DNA from: Marinomonas aquiplantarum
GTDB taxonomy: Bacteria; Pseudomonadota; Gammaproteobacteria; Pseudomonadales; Marinomonadaceae
Assembly (NCBI RefSeq): GCF_003314975.1
Contig: NZ_QNRF01000005.1
Location: 1-64,000 of the forward strand
Direction of reading: 5' to 3'
Length of the DNA: 64,000 nt
A program made the position numbers and the translations under genes. Below are positions 37,467-47,331 of the stretch, one piece after another (position 1 is the stretch's first letter; each line of letters begins with the position of its first letter). The notes beneath the pieces were generated by a model. It saw only the letters and a program-made list of their open reading frames with translations. It was not told the DNA's origin and did no database searches.

Positions 37467-38432
37467 TTATTGAACTAATTCGTTGTCGCTGAATTCACCT
37501 TCAAATAAGGCGGTTGATAGATAACGTTCACCTGAGTCAGGCAATACCACAACGATTTTTTTGTCTTTGTAAGCTTCTTGCTGGCTTAAACGCTCGGCGG
37601 CCACAACGGCGGCACCACATGAAATGCCGCATAAAATGCCTTCCTCACGCATTAGGCGTTTCGCCATCGCAATGGCATCATCATTGTCTACTTGTTCAAC
37701 TAAATCGACCATCGACAAATCTAAGTTTTTAGGCACAAAGCCCGCTCCGATGCCTTGGATCTTGTGAGGTGCTGGCGTAGGTGTTTCACCCTTTAAGGTT
37801 TGAGTAATGACTGGCGAGCTTGTGGGTTCAACCGCCACACTGGTAATGGCTTTACCTTGCGTGTTCTTGATGTAGCGACTCACGCCTGTGATGGTGCCAC
37901 CGGTGCCAACGCCTGCAACAAACACATCAATGTCTCCATTGGTATCCTGCCAGATTTCTGGCCCAGTAGTTTGCTCATGAATTTCTGGGTTGGCGGGGTT
38001 GTCGAATTGTTGTAACAGCACGAAATTATCGTCTTGGGCGATTTCTTGTGCTTTCTCAATCGCTCCCTTCATGCCTTTCGCAGGCTCGGTTAAGACAATG
38101 TTAGCTCCCAGAGCTTTCATAACTTGACGGCGCTCTAGACTCATACTGGCAGGCATCGTAATGGTGATGGGGTAGCCACGAGAGGCAGCTACAAAACACA
38201 ATGCAATGCCAGTGTTACCACTAGAGGGCTCGACGATGGACTTGCCTTCGGTCAGCAGACCTTTCTTTTCTGCGTCCCAAACCATGTTCGCGCCAATACG
38301 GCATTTTACAGAAAAAGCAGGATTACGAGATTCGAGTTTTGCGAAAATGTTGCCATTACCAATGCGATTTAAACGTACAAGCGGTGTATTGCCAATGGTA
38401 AGCGAGTTATCTTCAAATACTTGATGAGACAT
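37467..38432 (-). CDS. cysK: Cysteine synthase A
   Basis: This 321-residue fold-type II PLP enzyme has Lys43 in [11 protein letters not shown] as the Schiff-base lysine, the substrate loop [13 protein letters not shown], and the phosphate-binding GTGGTITG. It makes cysteine from O-acetylserine and sulfide. Length and motifs fit CysK rather than CysM. Confidence 0.93.
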   Translation of the reverse strand: MSHQVFEDNSLTIGNTPLVRLNRIGNGNIFAKLESRNPAFSVKCRIGANMVWDAEKKGLLTEGKSIVEPSSGNTGIALCFVAASRGYPITITMPASMSLERRQVMKALGANIVLTEPAKGMKGAIEKAQEIAQDDNFVLLQQFDNPANPEIHEQTTGPEIWQDTNGDIDVFVAGVGTGGTITGVSRYIKNTQGKAITSVAVEPTSSPVITQTLKGETPTPAPHKIQGIGAGFVPKNLDLSMVDLVEQVDNDDAIAMAKRLMREEGILCGISCGAAVVAAERLSQQEAYKDKKIVVVLPDSGERYLSTALFEGEFSDNELVQ

Positions 38433-38589
38433 AGCATTATCCTTTTTTCGTCTTTATGAATCGGGTAGATTTGTTTCACTATAACCTCTTCATTGGGATT
38501 AATGTTAGAATTTCCAACTATATCGATAGAATACGGAGCGCCTCACTTTTTTTTGCGCTCCTAACACCCTAATCAATTAGGATACTTCT

Positions 38590-41500
38590 TTGGAAACCAT
38601 GGAAAATCATCTTGTGATGACGCGAGATCGTCATCGTATTAGTCGTAAGCAAGAGCAAATTCAAAAGCGCCAAAAAGACGGTCAGCCATTCGATAAATTA
38701 TCTAATGAATTGACGGACTTAATCGACACTTCAAAAGCCCGCTATCAGTCGCGGCTGGCCGCTATGCCGACCATAACTTACGATGAAAGTTTGCCTGTCG
38801 CCGCTCGAGCCGACGAAATTATTAACGCCATTCAAGAACATCAAGTGGTGATCATCGCCGGTGAAACGGGCTCAGGTAAAACCACCCAATTACCGAAAAT
38901 GTGTTTGCAAGCTGGTCGTGGTCGAGCTGGGCTCATTGGTCATACTCAACCAAGACGAATTGCTGCGCGCAGTGTGGCCGAGCGTATTTCCGATGAGCTT
39001 AACGTTGACCTCGGTGAGCAGGTGGGTTTTCAGGTTAGGTTCAGCGATGAAAGCTCTGATAATACCTTAATTAAACTGATGACTGACGGTATCTTGTTGG
39101 CTGAAATACAACAAGATAAACGTCTTTATAAATACGACACCATCATCATAGATGAAGCCCACGAACGCAGTCTGAATATCGACTTTTTGTTGGGCTATCT
39201 CAAACAAGTGTTAGCTGTGCGTCCAGATCTTAAAGTGATTGTGACGTCGGCAACCATTGATGTAGAGCGTTTTTCTCAGCACTTTGACAATGCACCAGTG
39301 ATTGAAGTGTCCGGACGAACTTACCCTGTGGAAATTCGTTATCAGCCGTTATTGAGTAAAGCGGATTCTGATTTAGACGAAGACCAGAGTATGGAGCAGG
39401 GTGTATTGGATGCGGTGGAATTACTCATTGCAGAAGAAAAAACGTCTGGTTATCGCGGTGCCGGGGACATCCTCGTCTTTTTACCGGGTGAGCGGGAAAT
39501 ACGAGAGACCGCGGAGATTCTTCGACGCGCGGAACTTAGATCAACCGAAGTCCTGCCTTTGTATGCTCGTCTGACGGCCAGCGAACAACAGCGCATTTTT
39601 AAGCCTCATTCAGGGCGACGCATTGTGTTGTCGACTAACGTGGCGGAAACGTCTTTGACTGTCCCTGGCATTCGTTATGTGATTGACCCAGGTTTGGCAC
39701 GCATCAGTCGTTACAGTGTTCGCTCGAAAATACAGCAATTGCCCATTGAAAAGATCAGTCAAGCCAGCGCCAATCAAAGGGCGGGACGTTGTGGTCGAGT
39801 TGCGGACGGTATTTGTATTCGGTTGTACGATGAAGCGGATTTTGCCAGTCGAGCGGAGTTTACCGACCCTGAAATTTTCCGAACTAATTTGGCCTCGGTT
39901 ATATTGCAAATGGCGAACTTAAAACTCGGCGCCGTTGAAAAATTTCCATTCGTTGAAATGCCTGAAAAACGCATGATCAACGATGGTTACCGAGCGTTGA
40001 CCGAACTCGGAGCGCTGAAAAAAGATCGTCTAACGCCCATTGGTCGACAACTGGCCAAATTACCCATTGACCCGAAACTGGGGCGAATCTTAATCGCCGC
40101 CGAACGACATGGGGTATTAGCGGATGTCGCGATCATTGTCAGTGCCTTGTCCATTGCTGACCCGCGGGAGCGACCTCAAGACAAGAAGGCGCAATCAGAT
40201 CAGGCCCATGCGCAAGACAAAGATGAAGACTCGGATTTTGCCGTCTTTTTGAATTTGTGGGAACGGTATGAAGGTCAACGTCAGGTTTTATCACAAAACC
40301 AATTACGACAGTTTTGTCGTAAGCAGTTTTTGAACTTTATGCGCATGCGAGAATGGCGAGACATTCATCGTCAAATTATGATTGCCTGTAAACAGTTAGG
40401 CTTTAAAGATCGCGCCAGCGATGCTCGAAATTATGAAGCCATCCACCGCTCGTTACTCGCAGGTCTGTTTACTCAGGTAGCGAATAAAATGGACGACAGT
40501 AAAGAAATGCTGGGTTGTCGTTCACGCAAATTGTCTATCTTCCCAGGGTCTATGTTATTCAAAAAACCACCGCAATGGGTCATGGCAGCGGAATTGGTGG
40601 AAACCAGTAAACTGTATGCTCGTGTAGTGGCGCGTATTGACCCTATTTGGATTGAAGAATACGCCGCGCCATTTGTTAAGCGTCAGTACCTTGACCCTCA
40701 CTTTGAGGCCAATCAAGGTCGAGTCATGGCCAATGAGCAGGTGTCGTTATACGGTTTGATCATAGTTGCGAAGCGTCGTATTGATTATGGTCACGTGAAC
40801 CCTGAAGAAGCCCGTGAGATTTTCATTCGTACCGGTTTGGTTGAGCGTGAGCTGCGTTCCAAACAGGCTTTTTATCGACACAATAAAGCCCTGATTGATG
40901 ATCTGGAAACACAAGAGGCGAAATTACGTAAACGCGATATCTTAGTCGATGACGAGGCGGTATTTAACTTCTACAATCAACGTTTACCAGACACAGTTCG
41001 CAATCTGAAAAGCTTAGAGCATTTTGTTAAGACACACCCTGATGCCTTGATGATGACGAAAGAAGATCTCATTAATCAAGAAGTCGTTTTGGATGAGGTC
41101 GCTTTTCCTGATTCGTTTGGTTTGAACGGTGTGGCGCTGCCCATTGATTATAAGTTTGAGCCGGGTAAGGCAACCGATGGTGCTACTTTGAAAGTGCCTG
41201 TGGGATTACTGCGTCAGTTAAGCATTGAAGACTTGGGTTGGGCCGTACCTGGCTACATCAAAGAGCGTTGTGAAGCGCTAATTCGTGCGCTGCCAAAAGC
41301 TTTACGTCGTCGCTTTGTACCAATTCCTCAGTTTGTTGACCGTATTTACCCGAATTTATCGAAAGAGAAAGGCGATTTACTTGAGCAATTAAGCTTGCAG
41401 ATTAAGCGTGAAACCTTGATTGATATTCCATTGAATGAGTGGAATGCGGAAAAGCTTGAATCTCACCTAACGTTGCGTCTGGAAGTGGTGGATGAACGTG

Positions 41501-42471
41501 GCAAGGTGTTAGGTAGTGGTAAAGACTTGGCAGAATTGCAGAGTCAATTCAGTGACCTTGTAGAAGAAAGCTTTGCTAAGTTCGGCACTAAAGCGCACGA
41601 AGCGGACGATCTGACTGAGTGGCCGGAGCAAGGCATCCCTGAGCGCCAAGAGATTAAACAAGCTGGCATTAAAGTCACGGCGTTTCCAGCGCTAGTCTCT
41701 CAAGGTGAAACTGTTTCATTGAAAATGTTCGATGATCAAAGTACGGCGACCGAAGCGCATCGTAAAGGCGTGATTACCTTACTCAAGCTGACTCTAAGCA
41801 AAGAAGTGCGCTATCTCAAAAAGAACTTGCCGCAATTAAAAGAGTCTATGTTGATCTTTTCGCCCTTGGGGCCGAAAGAGTCCTTATTGGGCGATTTGCT
41901 TAGTGCCATTTTGGATAAAGTCTTTCTTGATGGTCGTCCTTTACCACGAGCAAAGCAAGATTTTGAACATTGTGTTACAGCAAATAAGAGTCATTTGATT
42001 GCAATGGGTAATGAGATGGCGACGCAATTATATCGTGTACTGTCTTCCTATCAAGGTGTCGCAAAACGCATGAAAGGCAGTATTCCTTTGCCATGGTCTC
42101 GAATTTATGGCGATATTCAGTTCCAATTAAAGCAACTTATTTATCCTGGTTTTATTGGTAATACGCCTTTGTTCTGGTTGGGGCAATTACCAAGGTATTT
42201 CAAAGGCATTGAAGTACGTTTAGAGCGTTTTCAAAACCATTTGAACAAAGAGAACCAGTTCGTGTCTGAACTAGAAGGGTTGTGGCAAACCTATCATAAG
42301 CAGAAAAAGGCTCATGATGAGAAAGCCTTGTATGATCCAGAACTAGTCAAATACCGTTGGATGTTAGAAGAGTATCGTATTTCTTTGTTTGCTCAGTCGG
42401 TTGGAACCTTAGAGCCTATTTCAGCAAAACGCCTTGCGAAACAATGGCAAAACGTCAAAAAATTGGTGTAA
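38590..42471 (+). CDS. hrpA: ATP-dependent RNA helicase HrpA
   Basis: This 1293-residue DEAH helicase has Walker A GETGSGKTTQLPK, DEAH box IIDEAHERS, SAT in VTSATID and motif VI QRAGRCGRV. The helicase-associated and OB domains come next, then the long HrpA-specific C-terminal half (about residues 640-1293, DUF3418). It acts on mRNA and ribosomes. The start is TTG, 8 bases after AGGA; an ATG at 38599 would shorten it by 3 residues. Confidence 0.95.
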   Translation: METMENHLVMTRDRHRISRKQEQIQKRQKDGQPFDKLSNELTDLIDTSKARYQSRLAAMPTITYDESLPVAARADEIINAIQEHQVVIIAGETGSGKTTQLPKMCLQAGRGRAGLIGHTQPRRIAARSVAERISDELNVDLGEQVGFQVRFSDESSDNTLIKLMTDGILLAEIQQDKRLYKYDTIIIDEAHERSLNIDFLLGYLKQVLAVRPDLKVIVTSATIDVERFSQHFDNAPVIEVSGRTYPVEIRYQPLLSKADSDLDEDQSMEQGVLDAVELLIAEEKTSGYRGAGDILVFLPGEREIRETAEILRRAELRSTEVLPLYARLTASEQQRIFKPHSGRRIVLSTNVAETSLTVPGIRYVIDPGLARISRYSVRSKIQQLPIEKISQASANQRAGRCGRVADGICIRLYDEADFASRAEFTDPEIFRTNLASVILQMANLKLGAVEKFPFVEMPEKRMINDGYRALTELGALKKDRLTPIGRQLAKLPIDPKLGRILIAAERHGVLADVAIIVSALSIADPRERPQDKKAQSDQAHAQDKDEDSDFAVFLNLWERYEGQRQVLSQNQLRQFCRKQFLNFMRMREWRDIHRQIMIACKQLGFKDRASDARNYEAIHRSLLAGLFTQVANKMDDSKEMLGCRSRKLSIFPGSMLFKKPPQWVMAAELVETSKLYARVVARIDPIWIEEYAAPFVKRQYLDPHFEANQGRVMANEQVSLYGLIIVAKRRIDYGHVNPEEAREIFIRTGLVERELRSKQAFYRHNKALIDDLETQEAKLRKRDILVDDEAVFNFYNQRLPDTVRNLKSLEHFVKTHPDALMMTKEDLINQEVVLDEVAFPDSFGLNGVALPIDYKFEPGKATDGATLKVPVGLLRQLSIEDLGWAVPGYIKERCEALIRALPKALRRRFVPIPQFVDRIYPNLSKEKGDLLEQLSLQIKRETLIDIPLNEWNAEKLESHLTLRLEVVDERGKVLGSGKDLAELQSQFSDLVEESFAKFGTKAHEADDLTEWPEQGIPERQEIKQAGIKVTAFPALVSQGETVSLKMFDDQSTATEAHRKGVITLLKLTLSKEVRYLKKNLPQLKESMLIFSPLGPKESLLGDLLSAILDKVFLDGRPLPRAKQDFEHCVTANKSHLIAMGNEMATQLYRVLSSYQGVAKRMKGSIPLPWSRIYGDIQFQLKQLIYPGFIGNTPLFWLGQLPRYFKGIEVRLERFQNHLNKENQFVSELEGLWQTYHKQKKAHDEKALYDPELVKYRWMLEEYRISLFAQSVGTLEPISAKRLAKQWQNVKKLV

Positions 42472-42529
42472 TAAAAATTGGCTAGAATGTAAAACCTAGT
42501 CTAGATTTCCACTTACAGGGATAAAAATA

Positions 42530-43423
42530 ATGCTTAACCGTATCAATGTCTTGTTGTTTGGCTTAATCATGATGTTGGCTCAATCCGTTTGGGCGGCGAC
42601 TGAGGAAGACCCGTGGGAAGGGTTTAATCGGGCGATGTTCTCCTTCAATGATGCGGTGGATGGTGCGGTACTAAAGCCATTAGCAAAAGGCTATAAAGCG
42701 GTAACGCCATCGCCAGTGCAAAAAGGCGTGAGTAATTTTTTCTCCAATTTAGGCGAAATCGGTAACATCACCAATAACCTGCTGCAAGGTAAATGGGATC
42801 AGACAGCATCGTCTACTTGGCGATTTATCATCAATAGTACGGCCGGTTGGTTTGGTATTTTTGATGTTGCCAGTGAATTAGGCTTAAAAGAATACGATGA
42901 AGACTTTGGTCAAACCCTAGCCTATTGGGGCGTGTCGTCGGGGCCTTATCTTGTCTTGCCTTTCTTCGGTCCATCCACCGTCCGAGATGGAACGGGTAGG
43001 GTGTTTGATATGACCTATGATGATGGTATCAGTTATTTGTCATTGAATTCTGATGAAAGAACTGGCTTGTTCGCGTTGGATGTAGTGGAAACCCGAGCGC
43101 GATTATTAAATGCTGAATCAATGATCTTTGGAGATCGATACAGTTTTATTCGAGATGTGTATTTACAGAACCGTACTTATGAAATTTATGATGGCAATAT
43201 TCCTCAAAAGCCGGAATCCGATCGCTTTAACGATGCTGATGGTAGCTGGGAAGAGGACGATTCTAGTTGGGGCGCTGAAGACGATTCTAGTTGGGGCGCT
43301 GAAGACGAATCCAGTTGGGGCGATGAAGGCGAATCCAGTTGGGGTGATGAAGACGAATCTAGCTGGGGTGATGAAGATTCTAGTTGGCAAGAAGACAATG
43401 CAGGGAGTAGCTGGTCGGAGTAA
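42530..43423 (+). CDS. mlaA: MlaA-like phospholipid transport protein without lipobox
   Basis: This 297-residue MlaA/VacJ protein has the core DPWEGFNRAMFSFNDAVD, GVSNFFSNLGEI, WRFIINSTAGWFGIFDVA, DFGQTLAYWGVSSGPYLVLPFFGPSTVRD and VVETRARLLNAE. MlaA sits with porins in the outer membrane and passes mislocalised phospholipids to MlaC. The signal peptide ends SVWA-ATEED with no cysteine, so it should be cut by signal peptidase I and not lipidated. An acidic Trp-repeat tail (residues 243-282) is added at the C terminus. It is unlinked from mlaFEDC. Confidence 0.9.
   Translation: MLNRINVLLFGLIMMLAQSVWAATEEDPWEGFNRAMFSFNDAVDGAVLKPLAKGYKAVTPSPVQKGVSNFFSNLGEIGNITNNLLQGKWDQTASSTWRFIINSTAGWFGIFDVASELGLKEYDEDFGQTLAYWGVSSGPYLVLPFFGPSTVRDGTGRVFDMTYDDGISYLSLNSDERTGLFALDVVETRARLLNAESMIFGDRYSFIRDVYLQNRTYEIYDGNIPQKPESDRFNDADGSWEEDDSSWGAEDDSSWGAEDESSWGDEGESSWGDEDESSWGDEDSSWQEDNAGSSWSE
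43256..43375 (+). repeat. 24-bp tandem repeat in the mlaA tail
   Basis: Five 24-bp units encode (D/G)(D/E)SSWG(A/D)E. The first two units are identical at the DNA level (43256-43279 and 43280-43303) and the other three differ by point changes. A sixth, partial unit (DSSWQED) follows. Confidence 0.9.
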
Positions 43424-43438
43424 TGAGGAGCGACCAAT

Positions 43439-44470
43439 ATGAGCCGAAAACCTACTTCAATCAATTTTTGGTTCAATGACGACTACTTTCGAGAAGTCAT
43501 ACTTAAAGGATTTTTGTGTGTTATTGGTACGGCCAGTGCCATTCTGATTGTACTCAATCTGTTTGTTGGTCAGACCATACTGGCGATATTGGAAATTGTG
43601 TTACTCGTGTTTACCGTGAGTGTTTGGTTTATGCCCAGACACTGGCGTCTTTTTAAATGGGCGGTGCTTTTCTACGTCGCCTTTCTTTTCAGTGGCATTA
43701 TTGCCGCCATCGCTTTTTCCCCTTTATTTTCTGGGCGACAGGTATGGGTATTGATCTTTCCTGTTGCGTCATACTTGATGTTAGGTCGGCGCATTGCTGT
43801 GTCGCTCAGTGCTATATGTTTAGCTATGGTTTCAGCCATCATTATTAATCGTTTTGAGGGCGAATACGAAAGTTACATGCGCGGTATTCTGATCAATTTA
43901 GTGCTTGCTTATGCTTTTATTTGGGGTTTGAGTCACGGCGCGGAAATAGTCATTAAGCGCATACTGGCGGCACTTAGAAAAATTGCTTCCACAGACCCTT
44001 TAACCGGGTTATCGAATCGAAGAAACATTGATGCAAAATTTAACAGCGCATTGCAAAGTAAGCTCAGTTCTTCAGGGGGCTTGGGTTTTATTTTGATCGA
44101 TCTGGATCATTTTAAAGAGGTAAATGATACCTATGGTCACGATGTTGGTGATGCCTTGCTGGTGGATTTTGCGGCGCGGCTGCGATCCTTTAGTGAAGCA
44201 GATCACAGTTTATACCGGTTAGGCGGTGAAGAGTTTTGTGTTTGGCTGCCACACCTGACTAGTCAATCTTGGGCTGAGGCTTTTTGCCAATACGTTCATG
44301 ACACCCCGTTTGTCTTTCAAGGGCACACAATACATTATACGGTTAGCATTGGCTTGGTCACCTCGGAGCAAACTACCGAGACCTTCCAGCGCCTGTATTC
44401 TTTGGCCGATACCTGTTTGTATCAGGCCAAAGATGCAGGGCGAAATAGAGTGGTGATTAACTCGCTATAA
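43439..44470 (+). CDS. Membrane-bound diguanylate cyclase
   Basis: This 343-residue protein has five to six membrane helices in residues 20-175 and a C-terminal GGDEF domain with DPLTGLSNRRNID, LIDLDHFKEVNDTYGHDVGD and the active-site LGGEEFC. GGEEF is a catalytically competent variant, so it should make cyclic di-GMP. The inhibitory RxxD site is replaced by SEAD, so product inhibition is probably lost. It follows mlaA by 15 bases. Confidence 0.88.
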   Translation: MSRKPTSINFWFNDDYFREVILKGFLCVIGTASAILIVLNLFVGQTILAILEIVLLVFTVSVWFMPRHWRLFKWAVLFYVAFLFSGIIAAIAFSPLFSGRQVWVLIFPVASYLMLGRRIAVSLSAICLAMVSAIIINRFEGEYESYMRGILINLVLAYAFIWGLSHGAEIVIKRILAALRKIASTDPLTGLSNRRNIDAKFNSALQSKLSSSGGLGFILIDLDHFKEVNDTYGHDVGDALLVDFAARLRSFSEADHSLYRLGGEEFCVWLPHLTSQSWAEAFCQYVHDTPFVFQGHTIHYTVSIGLVTSEQTTETFQRLYSLADTCLYQAKDAGRNRVVINSL

Positions 44471-44486
44471 AAGTCACTATGTCTGC

Positions 44487-45587
44487 TTACTGAAGGGTCA
44501 CTCTTAATAGTTTTCCAGAGTCGGTTCCTAAATACAGAATCCCTTGAGTGTCTTGAGCGATGGAACGCAAGCGTTCATTCAAGTCTTCAAGATAACGGGT
44601 TTCCTTGGTGGAACCATCTTTTTCAACGTGAATTTTGTTTAAGTGCCTCAAGGCGAGAGCGGTAGACAAAAAGTCACCATTCCAATTTGAAAACAATAGT
44701 CCTTGATATTTGATTAAACTACTGGGCGCGATGGAAGGAATATACACCTTAATCGGGCTATTAATGCCGTCTTTTTCTGTGCCTTCACCGACGCTTACAG
44801 GTCCCCAGTATTCTTTGCCATAAGAGACAATTGGCCAGCCATAATTGGCGCCAGGGCGGATCAAATTGATTTCATCTCCACCTCGTGGACCATGTTCATT
44901 TGACCATAGTGTTTGGGTGTTATTGTCATAAAACAAGCCTTGTGGATTGCGATGACCATAACTCCAGATCTCATTGCGTATGTTGGCATGAGAGACAAAC
45001 GGGTTATCGGCTGGAACCTTACCATCCAGATTTAAGCGAATGATGCTGCCGGCATGATTACGAAGGTCTTGAGCGTTTTTTCGAACACCACGATCGCCAA
45101 TGCTAAAAAACACATGTTGCTGGTCATCAAAGGTAATGCGACCACCATAGTGCTTGCTGGTGGCACTGGCAGAGCGGCTGACCAATAAGTCTTGCCAATT
45201 GATCAAACGGTTATTGTCTAACTGAGCTCTTGCTAAGGTTGTGACAGAGCCGGCTTCGGTTGGTTTTGCATAGGTAAAGTACAACCAACCATCTTGTGCG
45301 TAATTAGGCGATCTGGCCACATCCAGTAAACCACCCTGACCACGGCTATCGATTTTAGGTAGATTAGTAAGAGCCTGCTTTTGACCATTGTTTAGGTTGA
45401 CCTTGTACGCCTCACCCTGTTTGACGGTAATGATGGCAAATTGGTCATCAAGCAGGCTAATGCCCCAAGGTATGCCGTTAAATTCGGCAACTTGCGTGAC
45501 ATTAAGGTGCTGATCATCGCGAGACACGTCGTTAGCGTATCCGTTAAGCGATAATAAGCTGATAAAAAGCATGATCCAATATTGCAT
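44487..45587 (-). CDS. PQQ-dependent sugar dehydrogenase-like protein
   Basis: This 366-residue protein has a signal peptide (MQYWIMLFISLLSLNGYA) and a six-bladed beta-propeller of the GSDH family: WGISLLDDQFAIITVKQG, GGLLDVARSPNYAQDGWLYFTYA, GRITFDDQQHVFFSIGDRG, NEIWSYGHRNPQGLFYD and NEHGPRGGDEINLI. It is like YliI/Asd, soluble aldose sugar dehydrogenases of the periplasm. The true substrate is not known. Confidence 0.85.
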   Translation of the reverse strand: MQYWIMLFISLLSLNGYANDVSRDDQHLNVTQVAEFNGIPWGISLLDDQFAIITVKQGEAYKVNLNNGQKQALTNLPKIDSRGQGGLLDVARSPNYAQDGWLYFTYAKPTEAGSVTTLARAQLDNNRLINWQDLLVSRSASATSKHYGGRITFDDQQHVFFSIGDRGVRKNAQDLRNHAGSIIRLNLDGKVPADNPFVSHANIRNEIWSYGHRNPQGLFYDNNTQTLWSNEHGPRGGDEINLIRPGANYGWPIVSYGKEYWGPVSVGEGTEKDGINSPIKVYIPSIAPSSLIKYQGLLFSNWNGDFLSTALALRHLNKIHVEKDGSTKETRYLEDLNERLRSIAQDTQGILYLGTDSGKLLRVTLQ

Positions 45588-45755
45588 TTGGCCCCCTGAA
45601 GATTTTCGATCAGTATATAGAAAATAGTCAAAGAAACCGCACTAGGAAAGCCATTTCCTTTAGTATTGCTGATTGCTTACCTAGTTTGATGAAGTGTTCA
45701 GAACCCCGTCCATTATCGAATAAAAGCGTGACAATTTGGTCATAATTGCGGCCAA

Positions 45756-46268
45756 TTAGCCAAAATAACGTTCACCTTGTGCAACATTGCGAGTGACCAC
45801 GGCATTGGCGGCAATAATGGCGTCATCTCCTATGTTAATGCCAGGGAGGACCTTGGCACCACCGCCGATCCACACCCGACTGCCAATATGGATAGGGCGA
45901 GCAAAACATTCTCCAGCGGCGCGTGCGGCGGCATCACGGGGGTGATCTACTGTATACAGATGCGCGGCTGGACCTATTAAGACGTGGTCGCCAATGTGGA
46001 TGGGAGCGCTATCAAGAAGTACGCATTGAAAGTTAATGTACACGCCTTTGCCCAAATAAATTTGGCTACCATAATCACATTGAAAGCCGGGTTCTATGAT
46101 TACTTGTTCAGACTGTGCGAAGAGGCGAGTAATGTGTTTGAGATTGCCTTTACTGGGATGTGCGTTGTATTTAGCACAGGCAAGGCGAGCGGCTTCTCGC
46201 TTGAGACGAAGGTCTAAATCTAAGCTGTTGTAGTGTTCGCCGTTAATCATTTTTTCAAATTCTGTCAT
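45756..46268 (-). CDS. Sugar O-acetyltransferase, maltose acetyltransferase type, shortened C terminus
   Basis: This 170-residue protein has the Maa/NodL N-terminal domain (MTEFEKMINGEHYNSLDLDLRLKREAARL) and a left-handed beta-helix with hexapeptide repeats. The catalytic His lies in YTVDHPRDAAAR, and the acetyl-CoA loops GSRVWIGGGAKVLPGINIGDDAIIAANAVVT are present. The family normally ends with a GNPAR-type motif. Here a TAA follows ERYFG, and the frame after it reads LAAIMTKL, resembling the lost tail. I chose the ATG at 46268 to match the family start. Confidence 0.8.
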   Translation of the reverse strand: MTEFEKMINGEHYNSLDLDLRLKREAARLACAKYNAHPSKGNLKHITRLFAQSEQVIIEPGFQCDYGSQIYLGKGVYINFQCVLLDSAPIHIGDHVLIGPAAHLYTVDHPRDAAARAAGECFARPIHIGSRVWIGGGAKVLPGINIGDDAIIAANAVVTRNVAQGERYFG

Positions 46269-46320
46269 CGCACCTAAACCCGAGCTGGTTTTATCTTGTA
46301 TTGCTTGTAAAGCAGGCATA

Positions 46321-46346
46321 AAAAACGCGACCTAGGTCGCGTTTTT
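46321..46346. terminator. Palindromic terminator after transaldolase
   Basis: AAAAACGCGACC followed by its mirror TAGGTCGCGTTTTT forms a perfect 26-bp palindrome just past the end of tal, with T-runs in both directions. Confidence 0.85.
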
Positions 46347-46375
46347 GGAATATGACTACTTAACGACAAAGCGTC

Positions 46376-47326
46376 TTATAGCATAGAAGCCAAAGTGTCT
46401 TCCAACTTGCGTTGGTCAACGGCAAAATTACGAATGCCTTCAGATAGCTTCTCAGTCGCCATAGCATCTTCGTTCATTGCCCAACGGAAAGCGGCTTCGG
46501 TGATTGGAGCCGGTGCGGCTTTCACGTCAGAGGTTGGCACCAACTTACGCTCTAATGTGCCTTCGTCTTTCTTCAATTCTTCTAGCAAAGCTGGGCTAAT
46601 GGTCAAACGATCACAACCAGCAAGCTGCTCGATTTCGCCGATGTTACGGAAGCTTGCGCCCATCACAACGGTTTTGTAACCGTGTTGCTTGTAGTAGTTG
46701 TAGATTTCTGTCACAGACACAACGCCTGGATCCGTTTCTGCAGTGTAATCCTGGCCAGTTGATTTTTTGTACCAATCTAGGATACGACCCACGAAAGGTG
46801 AAATCAGGTAAACACCAGCTTCAGCACAAGCTTGTGCTTGAGCGAAAGAGAAAAGCAATGTTAGGTTACAGTTGATGCCTTCTTTTTCTAGCTCTTCTGC
46901 TGCTTTAATGCCTTCCCAAGTTGACGCCGCTTTGATCAATACACGGTCACGAGACACGCCCGCTTCTTCGTACAGAGCGATCAACTTACGAGCTTTAGCA
47001 AGCGTTGCGTCTTTATCAAAAGATAAACGCGCATCAACTTCGGTAGAAATACGGCCAGGAACGTATTTTAAGATTTCTGTACCAACGATCACTGCAAGCT
47101 TGTCACCTGCGTCTAGAATTTGTTGTGCTTTATCATCGCTTTGAGTCTTTGCCCAAGCAACCGCTTGCTCAAGAAAAGGAGCATATTCAGGAATTTGAGC
47201 GGCTTTTAGCATTAGAGATGGGTTAGTGGTCGCATCTTCTGGCAAAAAGTCTTTGATTGCCGTGATGTCACCTGTATCGGCTACAATGGTCGTGAACTCT
47301 TTTAATTGAGATAACTTGTTGCTCAT
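46376..47326 (-). CDS. tal: Transaldolase
   Basis: This 316-residue TalB-type transaldolase has the Schiff-base Lys132 in [11 protein letters not shown] and the family motif [10 protein letters not shown] near residue 33. It transfers a dihydroxyacetone unit between sedoheptulose 7-phosphate and glyceraldehyde 3-phosphate in the pentose phosphate pathway. It follows dusA by 5 bases, so the two are probably cotranscribed. Confidence 0.96.
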   Translation of the reverse strand: MSNKLSQLKEFTTIVADTGDITAIKDFLPEDATTNPSLMLKAAQIPEYAPFLEQAVAWAKTQSDDKAQQILDAGDKLAVIVGTEILKYVPGRISTEVDARLSFDKDATLAKARKLIALYEEAGVSRDRVLIKAASTWEGIKAAEELEKEGINCNLTLLFSFAQAQACAEAGVYLISPFVGRILDWYKKSTGQDYTAETDPGVVSVTEIYNYYKQHGYKTVVMGASFRNIGEIEQLAGCDRLTISPALLEELKKDEGTLERKLVPTSDVKAAPAPITEAAFRWAMNEDAMATEKLSEGIRNFAVDQRKLEDTLASML

Positions 47327-47331
47327 TGCTC

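Noticed and set aside
43128-43476. Other-frame repeats across the mlaA tail
   Set aside because: They are shadows of the 24-bp repeat; the mlaA frame continues a conserved domain.
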